From assembly GCF_030409835.1 (NCBI RefSeq), contig NZ_JAUFQO010000012.1:1-64000 (forward strand): DNA of 64,000 nucleotides, read 5' to 3'. Positions 8,763 through 17,998 of this stretch are shown here, piece after piece; position 1 is the first letter of the stretch, and every line of letters begins with the position of its first letter. Origin of the DNA: Lutimonas halocynthiae (GTDB taxonomy: Bacteria > Bacteroidota > Bacteroidia > Flavobacteriales > Flavobacteriaceae). The translations under genes were made by a program, and so were the position numbers. Below the pieces are notes generated by a model. The model saw nothing but the letters and a program-made list of their open reading frames with translations. It searched no databases and was not told where the DNA came from.

Positions 8763-9863
8763 ATGATAAACTTTGAATGCTACAAGGATAAAAAAGTCCT
8801 AGTTACCGGACACACTGGGTTTAAAGGAAGTTGGATGAGTCAATGGCTATTGCAGCTGAATGCTGATGTTTATGGCTATGCCCTTCAACCTTCAACGACT
8901 CCTAGTTTGTATGATCAATTGGGTTTAGAGGATAGAATGACCAACAAGATTGGAGATATTAGAGACTTGGATATGTTAAAACAATACATCGCTTCAATAG
9001 AACCTGATATCATTTTTCACCTTGCAGCCCAGCCTTTGGTTAGAGATTCTTATTTAGACCCCGTTTATACTTGGGAAACAAATGTTAATGGTACTATGAA
9101 TGTCATGGAAGCTGTTAGACAACTTGGACTTGAGACTAATATTGTTGTGATAACTTCGGATAAATGTTATGAGAATAAGGAATGGATTTTTGGTTATAGA
9201 GAGAATGATGCCTTAGGAGGATATGATCCATACTCTGCCAGTAAAGGAGCTGCAGAAATAGTAGTTTCATCTTGGAGGAGATCATTTTTTAATCCTAAAG
9301 AGTTTAAAAATCATAAGGTGAAATTATCATCTGCACGAGCTGGAAATGTCATCGGAGGAGGTGATTGGGCTAAAGATAGGATAATTCCTGATTGTGTCAG
9401 AGCCCTAATGAAATCTGAAGAGATTCAAGTCAGAAACCCTCTCTCTACAAGGCCATGGCAACATGTTCTTGAATCACTGGGAGGATATTTACTTTTAGGA
9501 CGCTCACTTTTGATTAGTCCAGAAAGCGAAAACGATAAGCTCTGTGGCGCTTTCAATTTTGGACCTTACGGGACATCTAATAAGCCAGTGGAAGCTCTTG
9601 TTAATGAGGTTTTGGAGCATTGGAATGGAAGTTGGAATTACAAAAAAGAAGATGCTTTTCACGAAGCTTTTCTTTTGAATTTAAACATTGATAAGGCAAC
9701 ACAAACCATAGGGTGGAGCCCGGTCTGGAATTTTAAAGAGACTATAGAAAATACGATTTCATGGTATAAATTGATTTCTGAAAACCCTGAATTGGCACTA
9801 GAAGTTACCAACAAACAGATTGAAAAATATTCACACACTTTTATTGAAAATTTAAATGGTTAA
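8763..9863 (+). CDS. rfbG: CDP-glucose 4,6-dehydratase
   Basis: An extended SDR enzyme of 366 residues converting CDP-glucose to CDP-4-keto-6-deoxyglucose. Visible are the NAD-binding TGHTGFKGSW, HLAAQPLVR, the TSDKCYEN segment, and the catalytic YxxxK as YSASK (~residues 157-161), then RAGNVIGGGDW, all in the RfbG pattern. It lies between rfbF and an epimerase gene that begins 3 bases after its stop, so translation is probably coupled. Confidence 0.95.
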   Translation: MINFECYKDKKVLVTGHTGFKGSWMSQWLLQLNADVYGYALQPSTTPSLYDQLGLEDRMTNKIGDIRDLDMLKQYIASIEPDIIFHLAAQPLVRDSYLDPVYTWETNVNGTMNVMEAVRQLGLETNIVVITSDKCYENKEWIFGYRENDALGGYDPYSASKGAAEIVVSSWRRSFFNPKEFKNHKVKLSSARAGNVIGGGDWAKDRIIPDCVRALMKSEEIQVRNPLSTRPWQHVLESLGGYLLLGRSLLISPESENDKLCGAFNFGPYGTSNKPVEALVNEVLEHWNGSWNYKKEDAFHEAFLLNLNIDKATQTIGWSPVWNFKETIENTISWYKLISENPELALEVTNKQIEKYSHTFIENLNG

Positions 9864-9866
9864 AAC

Positions 9867-10394
9867 ATGAAATTTACAGCTTTAGAATTAGAGGGTGCGT
9901 TCGTAATAGAAGTGGACAAAATGGAAGACCAAAGAGGTTTTTTTGGCAGGTTATGGTGTGAAAAGGAATTTAAGGATCATAACTTAAATACCAATATTGT
10001 TCAATCAAATGTGTCTTTATCCAAAAAGAAAGGAACCCTAAGAGGAATGCATTTTCAGCGAGGTTCGCATGCAGAGACAAAATTTGTACGATGTACAAGA
10101 GGGTCTGTTTATGATGTAATCGTTGACCTGAGACCTGATTCTCCTACCTATAAAAGATGGTGTGGTGTTGAATTGACAGCCGATAATTACAAAATGATCT
10201 ATGTGCCCGAAAATTTCGCACATGGATTTTTAACTTTAGAAGATAATTCAGAAGTTTATTATATGGTAACTCAATTTTATAGTGCTGAGCATGAAGGGGG
10301 ACTTCATTACAATGATTCGGACATCAATATAGAATGGCCAATTGAAATAAATGAAATTTCTGACAAGGATGATAAGCATCCAAAATTTATTTAA
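9867..10394 (+). CDS. dTDP-4-dehydrorhamnose 3,5-epimerase family protein (probably acting on a CDP-4-keto-6-deoxysugar)
   Basis: A 175-residue cupin-fold RmlC-like epimerase. It shows DQRGFFGRLW, RGMHFQRG with the catalytic-type His (~residue 63) and YVPENFAHGFLTLED. RmlC proteins act on dTDP-4-keto sugars, but this gene sits directly after rfbFG with no rmlA/B/D in the window, so a CDP-4-keto-6-deoxyglucose substrate is more likely. That is inference from context. Whether it epimerises C3, C5 or both cannot be read from the sequence. Confidence 0.88.
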   Translation: MKFTALELEGAFVIEVDKMEDQRGFFGRLWCEKEFKDHNLNTNIVQSNVSLSKKKGTLRGMHFQRGSHAETKFVRCTRGSVYDVIVDLRPDSPTYKRWCGVELTADNYKMIYVPENFAHGFLTLEDNSEVYYMVTQFYSAEHEGGLHYNDSDINIEWPIEINEISDKDDKHPKFI

Positions 10395-10408
10395 AATAAA
10401 AAAACATA

Positions 10409-11698
10409 ATGTTAGTAGACGCATTTTTAAAGAAAAGAGAAGCAGCAAATAACCCCATTAGAGTTGGAGTTATAGGTGCTGGTGAAATGGGCAAAGGGTT
10501 AATTAATCAGATCCATAAGCATACGACTGGAATGGAAGTTTCAGTTACGTATAGCAGGAATTTGGAAAAGGCCTTGGATTGCTATAAAATCGCAGGTATC
10601 GATAATTATAGAATTGTAGAGAATATTGCAGAGCTTCAGGATGCCTTGAATATGGGGATTTCAGCAATTACCCAGGATATAGACATTTTGATAGCGTCAG
10701 ATGATTTGAGTTTATTGGTTGATATGACTGGATCAATTGAATTCTCTACGCAATTGACCTACGACGCTATTAAGAACAATAGAAATATTCTTTCCTTTAA
10801 TGCTGAACTGGATGCTACTATTGGGCCAATATTAAAACATATGGCGGTGGGAAAAGGAGTGAAATACTCAATAGCAGAAGGTGACCAACCAGGTTGTACA
10901 ATGAACTTGTATAGGTTTGTTAAAAACATGGGGTTTGAGCCGCTTGTATGTGGTAATATCAAAGGTATGTTAGATCACTACAGAAACCCAGATACCCAAG
11001 AAGGATTTGCCAAGTCATGGGGGATGTCTCCATATATGGCAACAAATTTTGCTGATGGTACCAAAGTAGCCTTTGAGCAAGCATGTATTGCGAATGCCAC
11101 AGGAATGAAAGTCGGGAAAAGAGGTATGTATGGATTCGAATCTACTGAACATGTTGATAATCTTACCCATTTATATGATGTTGATGAATTGAGAAGACTC
11201 GGAGGTGTGGTTGATTTTATTGTTGGTGCTAAACCTGGGCCAGGTGTTTTCGTTTATGCCACTACTGATGATCCACATAAGGTTAAGTATTTAGAATACG
11301 GAAAATTAGGTAAAGGACCGCTCTATAATTTTTATATCCCTTACCACCTTTTATTTTTTGAAATACCAACATCAATAGTAAGAATGATAGATCTTGATGA
11401 TGATATTTGTTCCTCTAAAGCTGGACCCGTGGTTGAGGTTTTGGCTAAAGCTAAGGTAGATTTAAAGAAAGGAGATGTTCTAGATGAAATAGGCGGGTTT
11501 AAAACATTTGGAATATGTGAGAATTCTGATGTAGCAAGACAAGAGAACCTGTTACCAATGGGGCTGGCAAAAGGGGCTGTGCTAAAAAGAGATATTCCTA
11601 AAGATCAAATAATTACTTTTGACGACGTTATTTGCGAAGACGATACACTTATTATGAAATTGTGGAAAGAGCAAGATGAATACTTCAGTACTCGCTAA
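10409..11698 (+). CDS. DXR-like (DRL) / SAF-domain NAD(P)-dependent oxidoreductase
   Basis: A 429-residue protein with an N-terminal homoserine-dehydrogenase-like Rossmann domain (GVIGAGEMGKG, ~residues 19-29), a central region containing SIAEGDQPGCTMNLYRF and a C-terminal SAF-like domain (~335-425, LKKGDVLDEIGG ... GLAKGAVLKRDIPKDQ). I recognise it as the family that includes Brucella DRL, an alternative 1-deoxyxylulose-5-phosphate reductoisomerase. Here it follows rfbF-rfbG-epimerase by 14 bases, so its job is more likely a reduction or reductive skeleton rearrangement of a CDP-linked sugar than isoprenoid synthesis. Family call is fairly sure; reaction is unknown. Confidence 0.75.
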   Translation: MLVDAFLKKREAANNPIRVGVIGAGEMGKGLINQIHKHTTGMEVSVTYSRNLEKALDCYKIAGIDNYRIVENIAELQDALNMGISAITQDIDILIASDDLSLLVDMTGSIEFSTQLTYDAIKNNRNILSFNAELDATIGPILKHMAVGKGVKYSIAEGDQPGCTMNLYRFVKNMGFEPLVCGNIKGMLDHYRNPDTQEGFAKSWGMSPYMATNFADGTKVAFEQACIANATGMKVGKRGMYGFESTEHVDNLTHLYDVDELRRLGGVVDFIVGAKPGPGVFVYATTDDPHKVKYLEYGKLGKGPLYNFYIPYHLLFFEIPTSIVRMIDLDDDICSSKAGPVVEVLAKAKVDLKKGDVLDEIGGFKTFGICENSDVARQENLLPMGLAKGAVLKRDIPKDQIITFDDVICEDDTLIMKLWKEQDEYFSTR

Positions 11699-11731
11699 TC
11701 ACCTCTTTTTAATAAATTTTAAATTCATTTA

Positions 11732-13207
11732 ATGGAGTTAAAAATTCTTGCTAAGAATACTGTAATTCTAGCTAGTCCAAAAGTTTTAAAGTTTGTAGTC
11801 GGGATATTGAGAGCAAAATTCGTTGCGATATATCTTGGCACTGTTGGTGCTGGTATTATTGACCAATTAGTTTATATTATCAATCAAATTAGAAATGTTT
11901 CATTAGCCAGTTTGCCTGATGGAATGGTCAAATTGATTGCTGAACAAAACGGCAAGGGATTCGATGTCGTTAATATTGCCAAAATAATAAAAACATATAT
12001 TCTAATGGTTATTCCTTTAACCATAATGATGACAGTTTTGGGTTATTACTTTTCTGATGTTATAACTTTATATGTATTTGGAGATATTAAGTATAAAACC
12101 TATTTTCAAATAGGTTTTCTGGCATTCCCAGTTACAGTTTTAACTACCACTGCAAGGGCACCGTTGAAGGCTTTTAAAGAGATAAAATCTTTTGCGATAA
12201 CCGAAATATTGGTTATATCAATAAATTTAATGATTTTCATTCCATTAATTTATTTTTTTAAAATCCCAGGGGCTGTGGTTTATGTTACACTATCCTATGT
12301 TACCGCTTTTTTTGTTACATATTTTCTGATGAGGAAAAATGTAATGATAAAATATAATATTTCCTTTGGGGATATAAAAAAAGCAGTTTTTGATAAGCCT
12401 ATATTTAAGCAATTAATGTCATATATGGGAGTAGGGGTGTTAGGGGGTACGTTTTTTATTTTTACTGAAATAACAACTAGATCAATAGTGGTAAACGAGT
12501 TGGGGATTAATCAACTAGGTATTTACTCTCCGATAACAGCATGGGCAGGACTATTTGTAGGATTTATATTACCTTCGGTTTATACCTATTTGTATCCAAG
12601 GCTTAGTGAATCAAAGACAGATGAAGAAATTATTAGAGTGATTAATGCCGTAATAAGATTGATTACTTTTGTTGCCTTACCTTTTATTATTGTGGGAATT
12701 TCTATCAGAGATTGGATCATTCCCTTATTTTATAGTATGGAATTTATTGAAGCCACCAATTACCTTCCATTTCATTTTGGCTCATTGATGTTTTTTATTT
12801 GGAGTTCAATACTATCTCAGTTATTTTACGCTACGGGTAGATTAAAGAGTTACTTAATATTCGGCTTGACAATAAATACAATAAGTCTTTTATTAGTTTA
12901 TTATTTAGTTCCAATTATTGGACTTTTTGGGTACATGGCAAAATTTACAATTATCCCGTTATTGACTTTAGTGACATATTTTTTGTTTTGGAGATATGAA
13001 ATCAAATTGAGGTTAGAATCATCAAATATTCAAATAGTGGTATATACATTTTTATGTTCTATCATTTTATTACTTTTAAAAGACACCCAGATTTATCTGC
13101 AAGTAGTTGGATTTATATTAATTGGGATGCTTTATTTTTTGCTGAGAAAAAAAGAAAAGGATTTTATTATGAAAAAAGTAAGTGGAATTTTTAAAAGAAA
13201 TAATTAA
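11732..13207 (+). CDS. wzx: Wzx-type O-antigen/capsule flippase
   Basis: A very hydrophobic 491-residue protein with about 12-14 predicted membrane helices and short polar loops, the profile of the polysaccharide transport (MOP/MATE-like) family. The N-terminal region (ASPKVLKFVVGILRAKFVA) resembles flavobacterial O-antigen translocases. It would move lipid-linked repeat units across the inner membrane for polymerisation by the adjacent polymerase. It follows the nucleotide-sugar genes by 33 bases and ends 6 bases before the next gene. Confidence 0.85.
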   Translation: MELKILAKNTVILASPKVLKFVVGILRAKFVAIYLGTVGAGIIDQLVYIINQIRNVSLASLPDGMVKLIAEQNGKGFDVVNIAKIIKTYILMVIPLTIMMTVLGYYFSDVITLYVFGDIKYKTYFQIGFLAFPVTVLTTTARAPLKAFKEIKSFAITEILVISINLMIFIPLIYFFKIPGAVVYVTLSYVTAFFVTYFLMRKNVMIKYNISFGDIKKAVFDKPIFKQLMSYMGVGVLGGTFFIFTEITTRSIVVNELGINQLGIYSPITAWAGLFVGFILPSVYTYLYPRLSESKTDEEIIRVINAVIRLITFVALPFIIVGISIRDWIIPLFYSMEFIEATNYLPFHFGSLMFFIWSSILSQLFYATGRLKSYLIFGLTINTISLLLVYYLVPIIGLFGYMAKFTIIPLLTLVTYFLFWRYEIKLRLESSNIQIVVYTFLCSIILLLLKDTQIYLQVVGFILIGMLYFLLRKKEKDFIMKKVSGIFKRNN

Positions 13208-13213
13208 TTATAA

Positions 13214-14584
13214 TTGAAGACAAAAGGCAATCAACATAAATTAGTTGATCATTTATTCTGGATTTCATTTTTAGTATTTACTAATCCTGGAGGAATTTTG
13301 ATGGCAATGGGTGCAGGTGACACTGATGGAGGGATAAATATTACGGATGTGTTGATGGTTGTTCTTTTAGGGTGTTATTTGTCTCTAGTGGCAAAAAACG
13401 ATATTTTTAATGATGAGTCTTTTTCAACATTAATTAAATTTATCTCAATATTATTAATTTATTATTTGTTAGTTTTTGGTTTTTTCGTTCCAATCCTTAA
13501 AAGTAATTCCAATTATCTACCTATGGTGGCATTTATTAAAATGCGACACGGTATAGTCAACGTAATGTTGGTTTTTATTGTTTACGAGTTCTTCTTAAGA
13601 AGCTTCAAGTTATTTTTTAAATATTTTTTGTATTTGTCTATTGCAGTTATGATTATGTTTTTGATTACAACCATGTCTGGAATAGAAATATTACCGATAA
13701 AAACAATGGATAGGTCTTTTGTTGATACACAAAGACTTTTAATGGTCAATTATGGGTTGTTGCCACTATTAATCCCCATGGGAGCAATTGTTTTTATGTT
13801 TAAGTTCAAGATAAAGTATAAGAAACTTATTTTGATTGCATTTGTCTTAATGTTTATTGTGTGGTTATTATCATTAATAAGGCGCAATATTTTTGGCACT
13901 TTTATATATATATTACTTGCATTAATGTTGAATAACTATCTTCAACACAAAGCATTGGTCTCTATTCAAAAAATATTCAAAATTATTTTTTATGCTATTT
14001 TTCTCATAGGTATCATTCAATTGACTTTCCCAAAATATCTTGAAGCTGGGATTGTTGCAGGTGAAGAGACCATTAATGTAATTAAGTATGGAGAAACTAA
14101 AGGTGGCCGTAAGGATACAAGGCTTGGCTTTGGTAAAGATTTTATGCAAAACTTAATTAAAGAAAATTATGTTTTTGGCACAGGATTTGACAATCGCTGG
14201 AGAACAAGTGAAGGAGATAAAGCAGGTTATGAAGCTTCTGATTACCCATTATTGTCAGCGATTGCAATGTCTGGTATAATAGGACTATTGTTCTTTTTAC
14301 CAATTTATATAGTATTGATTAAAACCTTGCATTATGACATAAAATATCTAAGAAAGAACAAATTAAATACAAATTCTTTAGAATCATTTTTTATTATATT
14401 ATTCATACTTTATTTTATATATGATTTAATGCAGTACATGAATTGGTTTTTACCCTTGTCATTATTCAGCCATGCAGGCCATAAATCATGGTTTATTTTT
14501 ATTGCAATGTACTTTGCATCGAGAAGATTATTTTATTATAAATATGAACCCCAAAACCAAAGTTTAGAAATTTCAAAAAGTTAA
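13214..14584 (+). CDS. wzy: Wzy-type O-antigen/capsule polymerase (O-antigen ligase-like membrane protein)
   Basis: A 456-residue protein with about 10-11 membrane helices and a large periplasmic loop containing GTGFDNRWRTSEG before YPLLSAIAMSGIIGLLFF, the layout of Wzy/WaaL-type proteins. Sequence conservation in this family is weak, so the call rests on topology and position directly after the flippase gene. I use the TTG at 13214 as start because the first in-frame ATG (13303) would remove the first membrane segment. Confidence 0.75.
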   Translation: MKTKGNQHKLVDHLFWISFLVFTNPGGILMAMGAGDTDGGINITDVLMVVLLGCYLSLVAKNDIFNDESFSTLIKFISILLIYYLLVFGFFVPILKSNSNYLPMVAFIKMRHGIVNVMLVFIVYEFFLRSFKLFFKYFLYLSIAVMIMFLITTMSGIEILPIKTMDRSFVDTQRLLMVNYGLLPLLIPMGAIVFMFKFKIKYKKLILIAFVLMFIVWLLSLIRRNIFGTFIYILLALMLNNYLQHKALVSIQKIFKIIFYAIFLIGIIQLTFPKYLEAGIVAGEETINVIKYGETKGGRKDTRLGFGKDFMQNLIKENYVFGTGFDNRWRTSEGDKAGYEASDYPLLSAIAMSGIIGLLFFLPIYIVLIKTLHYDIKYLRKNKLNTNSLESFFIILFILYFIYDLMQYMNWFLPLSLFSHAGHKSWFIFIAMYFASRRLFYYKYEPQNQSLEISKS

Positions 14585-14588
14585 GTTA

Positions 14589-15545
14589 ATGGAAGATTTA
14601 GTTGTTGTTGTTTTATTGAATTATAATCAAAATGATTATACTTTAAAATGTATCGAATCCTTGTTGAAATCAGATTATAATAATTTTAAAATATATCTAA
14701 TTGACAATGGGTCAACTGTTGAAAACGAGATGGAGTTGTCAAGAAAGCTACCTAAAGATAATAGGCTGGTTTATACAGTATTGAAAGATAATATTGGTTA
14801 TGGTAAAGGAACAAATTATATATTAGATAAGGCTTTGGAATGTGATCCACAATATTATTTAATCATGAACAACGATACTATTATAGACAAAGGTGCTATA
14901 AAGGAATTGGTCAGTACAAGTAAAGAGTATAATGACGAAGCATTGGTGACAGGAAAAGTTTATCATTATGACCAACCAGAGAAATTACAATTTGTTGGTT
15001 TTAGATATATCAACAAAAAAAACTTGTCTTATGTTAGAATGGGAGTGGATGAAGTTGACAATGGACAATATGAAGGAACTGTTGAACGAGATATGATTGA
15101 TGATATATTTGTTTTACATTCCGCAAAAGTATATAAGAAGATAGGAGGGTACTCCCCTTATTTTTGGGTTAATGGCGTTAATATTGATCGAGCTTTACGT
15201 GCTATGGAAAATGGTTTCAAGTTAGTTTACACATCTAAAGCCATTCTTTGGCATAAGGGCAGTGTCTCTATAGGAGGCAGAGATAAAAACCCGAAAATTG
15301 GATTTTGGGATGTGCAAAGCAAACTGATGATTCGTTATATTCATTTAAGTAAATCAAGATTTCTTTCATCATATTTTAGGATTTTATTTAATGATGTCTC
15401 GCGGACATATATAAAATCGAAGTATTATAAATGGTTTAAAGGAGAAGATTTTACAGAATATGCAAATGCAAAATTCAAAGGACTGTTCTATTTCAATCGA
15501 TGGGTAGTTCTCAAAAACGAAAATACAGGTTATATACCTAAATAA
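14589..15545 (+). CDS. Family 2 glycosyltransferase (rhamnosyltransferase-like)
   Basis: A 318-residue GT-A enzyme. It starts with VVVLLNYNQNDYTLKCIESLL and LIDNGS, the usual nucleotide-sugar-binding start of GT2 enzymes. The metal-binding DxD equivalent is in LIMNNDTI (~residues 95-102). The later WHKGSVSIGG segment is characteristic of the WcaE/RfbN-like branch. It begins 4 bases after the polymerase stop. Donor and acceptor cannot be deduced. No membrane helix is evident, so it probably works at the cytoplasmic face of the membrane. Confidence 0.88.
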   Translation: MEDLVVVVLLNYNQNDYTLKCIESLLKSDYNNFKIYLIDNGSTVENEMELSRKLPKDNRLVYTVLKDNIGYGKGTNYILDKALECDPQYYLIMNNDTIIDKGAIKELVSTSKEYNDEALVTGKVYHYDQPEKLQFVGFRYINKKNLSYVRMGVDEVDNGQYEGTVERDMIDDIFVLHSAKVYKKIGGYSPYFWVNGVNIDRALRAMENGFKLVYTSKAILWHKGSVSIGGRDKNPKIGFWDVQSKLMIRYIHLSKSRFLSSYFRILFNDVSRTYIKSKYYKWFKGEDFTEYANAKFKGLFYFNRWVVLKNENTGYIPK

Positions 15546-15655
15546 ATTAATGAAAGGTCGGCTCAATGTGTCTTATAGATTGGAGCGTTGGCCAAAGTTA
15601 TTTTTTTAATCCAGAACCTTATATTCACATCCAAAAATTAATTTCCTTAAATAAA

Positions 15656-15681
15656 ATCACCTTGTTAAGAGCCAAGGTGAT
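15656..15681 (+). other. Perfect 9-bp hairpin between two glycosyltransferase genes
   Basis: atcaccttg (15656-15664) pairs with caaggtgat (15673-15681) across an 8-base loop, 20 bases before the next start codon. No T run follows, so it is unlikely to be a normal terminator. It could be an attenuator, processing site or stability element in a 155-base gap of an otherwise tight operon. Confidence 0.5.
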
Positions 15682-15700
15682 CATCTCAACTTATTTATAG

Positions 15701-16576
15701 ATGGAAGAAAAAATCAGTGTTGTTATCCCGACTTTTAAAAGACCGGATCGATTAACTAGAGCATTAAACAGTGTTTTAAATCAGACTTATTCAAATTTTG
15801 AGATTTTGGTAATCGATGATGATAATATGGGTGAAGAATCATTAAATGTAGTAGAGAATTTTAATGATGACCGTATAATGTTTTTCAAAAATAATAGATC
15901 CAAAGGAGCCAATGGTGCGAGAAATATGGGAGTTATTCATGCCACAGGAAATTTTATCGCCTTTTTAGACGATGATGATGAGTGGCTACCAATTTATTTA
16001 GAAAGCCAGCTTAAAACATTAGAGTCGACAGATAAAATGACAGGTATGGTTTATGGAGGCTATTTGTTGGAGAAGAATAATAATTGGAAAGAGAATTTTC
16101 AGAACAAAGAAGGAGATTTATTTTCAGCTATCATTTTGGACCAAGTATATATTGGAGCGAGCTCTAATATATTTATTAAAAGAGAGGTCATTGATCATGT
16201 TGGTTTATGGGATGAAGAGCTTCTTCGGCAGCAGGATCTGGAATTTTTGATTAGGGTCTTTGATAAATACTTGACTGTATTTAATCCAAAAATTATTTTA
16301 AAAGTTTATGGTCATAACGATCCAGCCCCAATTAAAAGTTTTAATTCGCGCGAAGTTTTTTATAACAAAGTTCAGAATCAATTAGAAAAGTTATCTGAAT
16401 CAGAAAAAAGAGCCTTTATTTCAATTCATTTTAGAAGACAAGCATTGTATAAGTTGCAAATGTCTGATTTTATTGGTGCAAAAGAAAATTGGTTAAAGGC
16501 TTTCCATCATAAAAAGTTTTCCTTCAAAAAAGATGCAAAACTTTGCCTGGCGCTTCTAAAGTTATTGCCTTATTAA
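15701..16576 (+). CDS. Family 2 glycosyltransferase
   Basis: A 291-residue GT2 enzyme with an ISVVIPTFKRPDRLTRALNS start, LVIDDD and the acidic metal site FLDDDDEW (~residues 88-95). A QQDLEFLIR segment matches the conserved ED/QxL loop of this class. It lies after a 155-base gap that carries a hairpin, and before an acyltransferase gene 10 bases downstream. It should add one sugar to the lipid-linked repeat unit. Specificity is unknown. Confidence 0.88.
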   Translation: MEEKISVVIPTFKRPDRLTRALNSVLNQTYSNFEILVIDDDNMGEESLNVVENFNDDRIMFFKNNRSKGANGARNMGVIHATGNFIAFLDDDDEWLPIYLESQLKTLESTDKMTGMVYGGYLLEKNNNWKENFQNKEGDLFSAIILDQVYIGASSNIFIKREVIDHVGLWDEELLRQQDLEFLIRVFDKYLTVFNPKIILKVYGHNDPAPIKSFNSREVFYNKVQNQLEKLSESEKRAFISIHFRRQALYKLQMSDFIGAKENWLKAFHHKKFSFKKDAKLCLALLKLLPY

Positions 16577-16586
16577 ATAATGATTT

Positions 16587-17987
16587 ATGATATTTAATTC
16601 AATTGATTTTGCTATTTTTTTACCAATTGTTTTTATTTTATATTGGATTATATCCAGCAAAAATTTAAAACTTCAAAATACGCTCATTGTAGCATCGAGC
16701 TATTTTTTTTATGGGTGGTGGGACTGGAGATTCCTAACGCTAATATTATTTAGTACAATCGTAGATTTTATTGTTGGTAAACAAATATATAAAGAGAAAG
16801 ATGAGTTTAAGAAAAAAATATTTTTGTGGATAAGTATATCCGTGAATTTAGGCTTTTTGGGATTTTTTAAATATTATAATTTTTTCCTATCCAGTTTTGG
16901 TGAATTGTTTACATTTTTTGGAATACCGATGAATGCTGAAAGATTAAATATTATCCTACCAGTTGGAATTAGTTTTTACACTTTCCAGACATTGAGTTAT
17001 ACGATAGATATTTATAAGGAAAAATTAAAACCAACTAATGATTTTGTTGCTTTCTCGGCCTTTGTAAGTTTTTTTCCTCAATTAGTTGCGGGCCCTATTG
17101 AAAGAGCTGTTGATCTTTTACCTCAATTTTCAAAACAAAGAACTTTTAGTTATGAGGATATGTCTAAAGGATTAAAAATGATGTTGTGGGGTTTTTTTAT
17201 GAAAATTGTGGTTGCCGATAGGTTGTCGCTTTATGTAGATGAAGTATACGGAAACATTGATATCCATTCAAGTTTGTCCTTGGTCGTCGCAACACTATTC
17301 TTCTCGATTCAAATTTATTGTGATTTTGCCGGATATTCCTTGATAGCAATTGGTTTAGCCAAATTATTTGGATTTGATCTTATGGAAAATTTTCATCGCC
17401 CTTATTTAGCAACAACATTCAAAGACTTTTGGAGTAGATGGCATATATCTTTATCAACTTGGTTTAGAGACTATTTATATATTCCTTTAGGTGGAAATAG
17501 GAACGGAGTGGCTCGGACAAATTATAATCTTCTCATAACTTTTATAATTAGTGGTTTGTGGCATGGTGCCAACCTGACATTCATCATCTGGGGGTTTTTG
17601 CATGGCCTTTTTTTGGTGATCGAAAAGACCTTCAATAAAATATCTTTTCCAAATATGTTGAAAATTGTGTTGGTATTTGTTTTCACAAATTTTGCATGGA
17701 TATTTTTCAGAGCAGATTCATTGAAAGATGCATTTGATGTAATTCAAAGCATTTTTAGTCAATCAGATCATTCTTTTTATTTGGGTGACAAGGGTATTTT
17801 TGGATTTAGTATTATGGCAATTATTATTTTATTGATCAATGATTTTGTAGCAGAATATTATAATAAAGTAAAATTATTCAATAACAAAAATATTGTGATT
17901 AGATACACTTCAATAGTCTTTATAGTCTTATATATTATCGCATTTGGAGTTTTTGACAATAGCCAATTTATTTATTTTCAGTTTTAA
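16587..17987 (+). CDS. MBOAT O-acyltransferase (AlgI/PatA-like), copy 1
   Basis: A 466-residue membrane-bound O-acyltransferase with about 10 helices. Conserved signatures are YGWWDWRF, LPVGISFYTFQTLSYTID, FFPQLVAGPIER and the catalytic-type His in SGLWHGAN (~residue 322). It ends NSQFIYFQF, a common end for this group. MBOAT proteins of the alginate type pass acetyl groups across the membrane to a periplasmic SGNH partner, which is encoded here just downstream. A second, clearly homologous MBOAT/SGNH pair lies at 22699-25136, so the polymer is probably acetylated at two positions or by two acyl groups. Confidence 0.92.
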   Translation: MIFNSIDFAIFLPIVFILYWIISSKNLKLQNTLIVASSYFFYGWWDWRFLTLILFSTIVDFIVGKQIYKEKDEFKKKIFLWISISVNLGFLGFFKYYNFFLSSFGELFTFFGIPMNAERLNIILPVGISFYTFQTLSYTIDIYKEKLKPTNDFVAFSAFVSFFPQLVAGPIERAVDLLPQFSKQRTFSYEDMSKGLKMMLWGFFMKIVVADRLSLYVDEVYGNIDIHSSLSLVVATLFFSIQIYCDFAGYSLIAIGLAKLFGFDLMENFHRPYLATTFKDFWSRWHISLSTWFRDYLYIPLGGNRNGVARTNYNLLITFIISGLWHGANLTFIIWGFLHGLFLVIEKTFNKISFPNMLKIVLVFVFTNFAWIFFRADSLKDAFDVIQSIFSQSDHSFYLGDKGIFGFSIMAIIILLINDFVAEYYNKVKLFNNKNIVIRYTSIVFIVLYIIAFGVFDNSQFIYFQF

Positions 17988-17998
17988 AATTGAACTTT

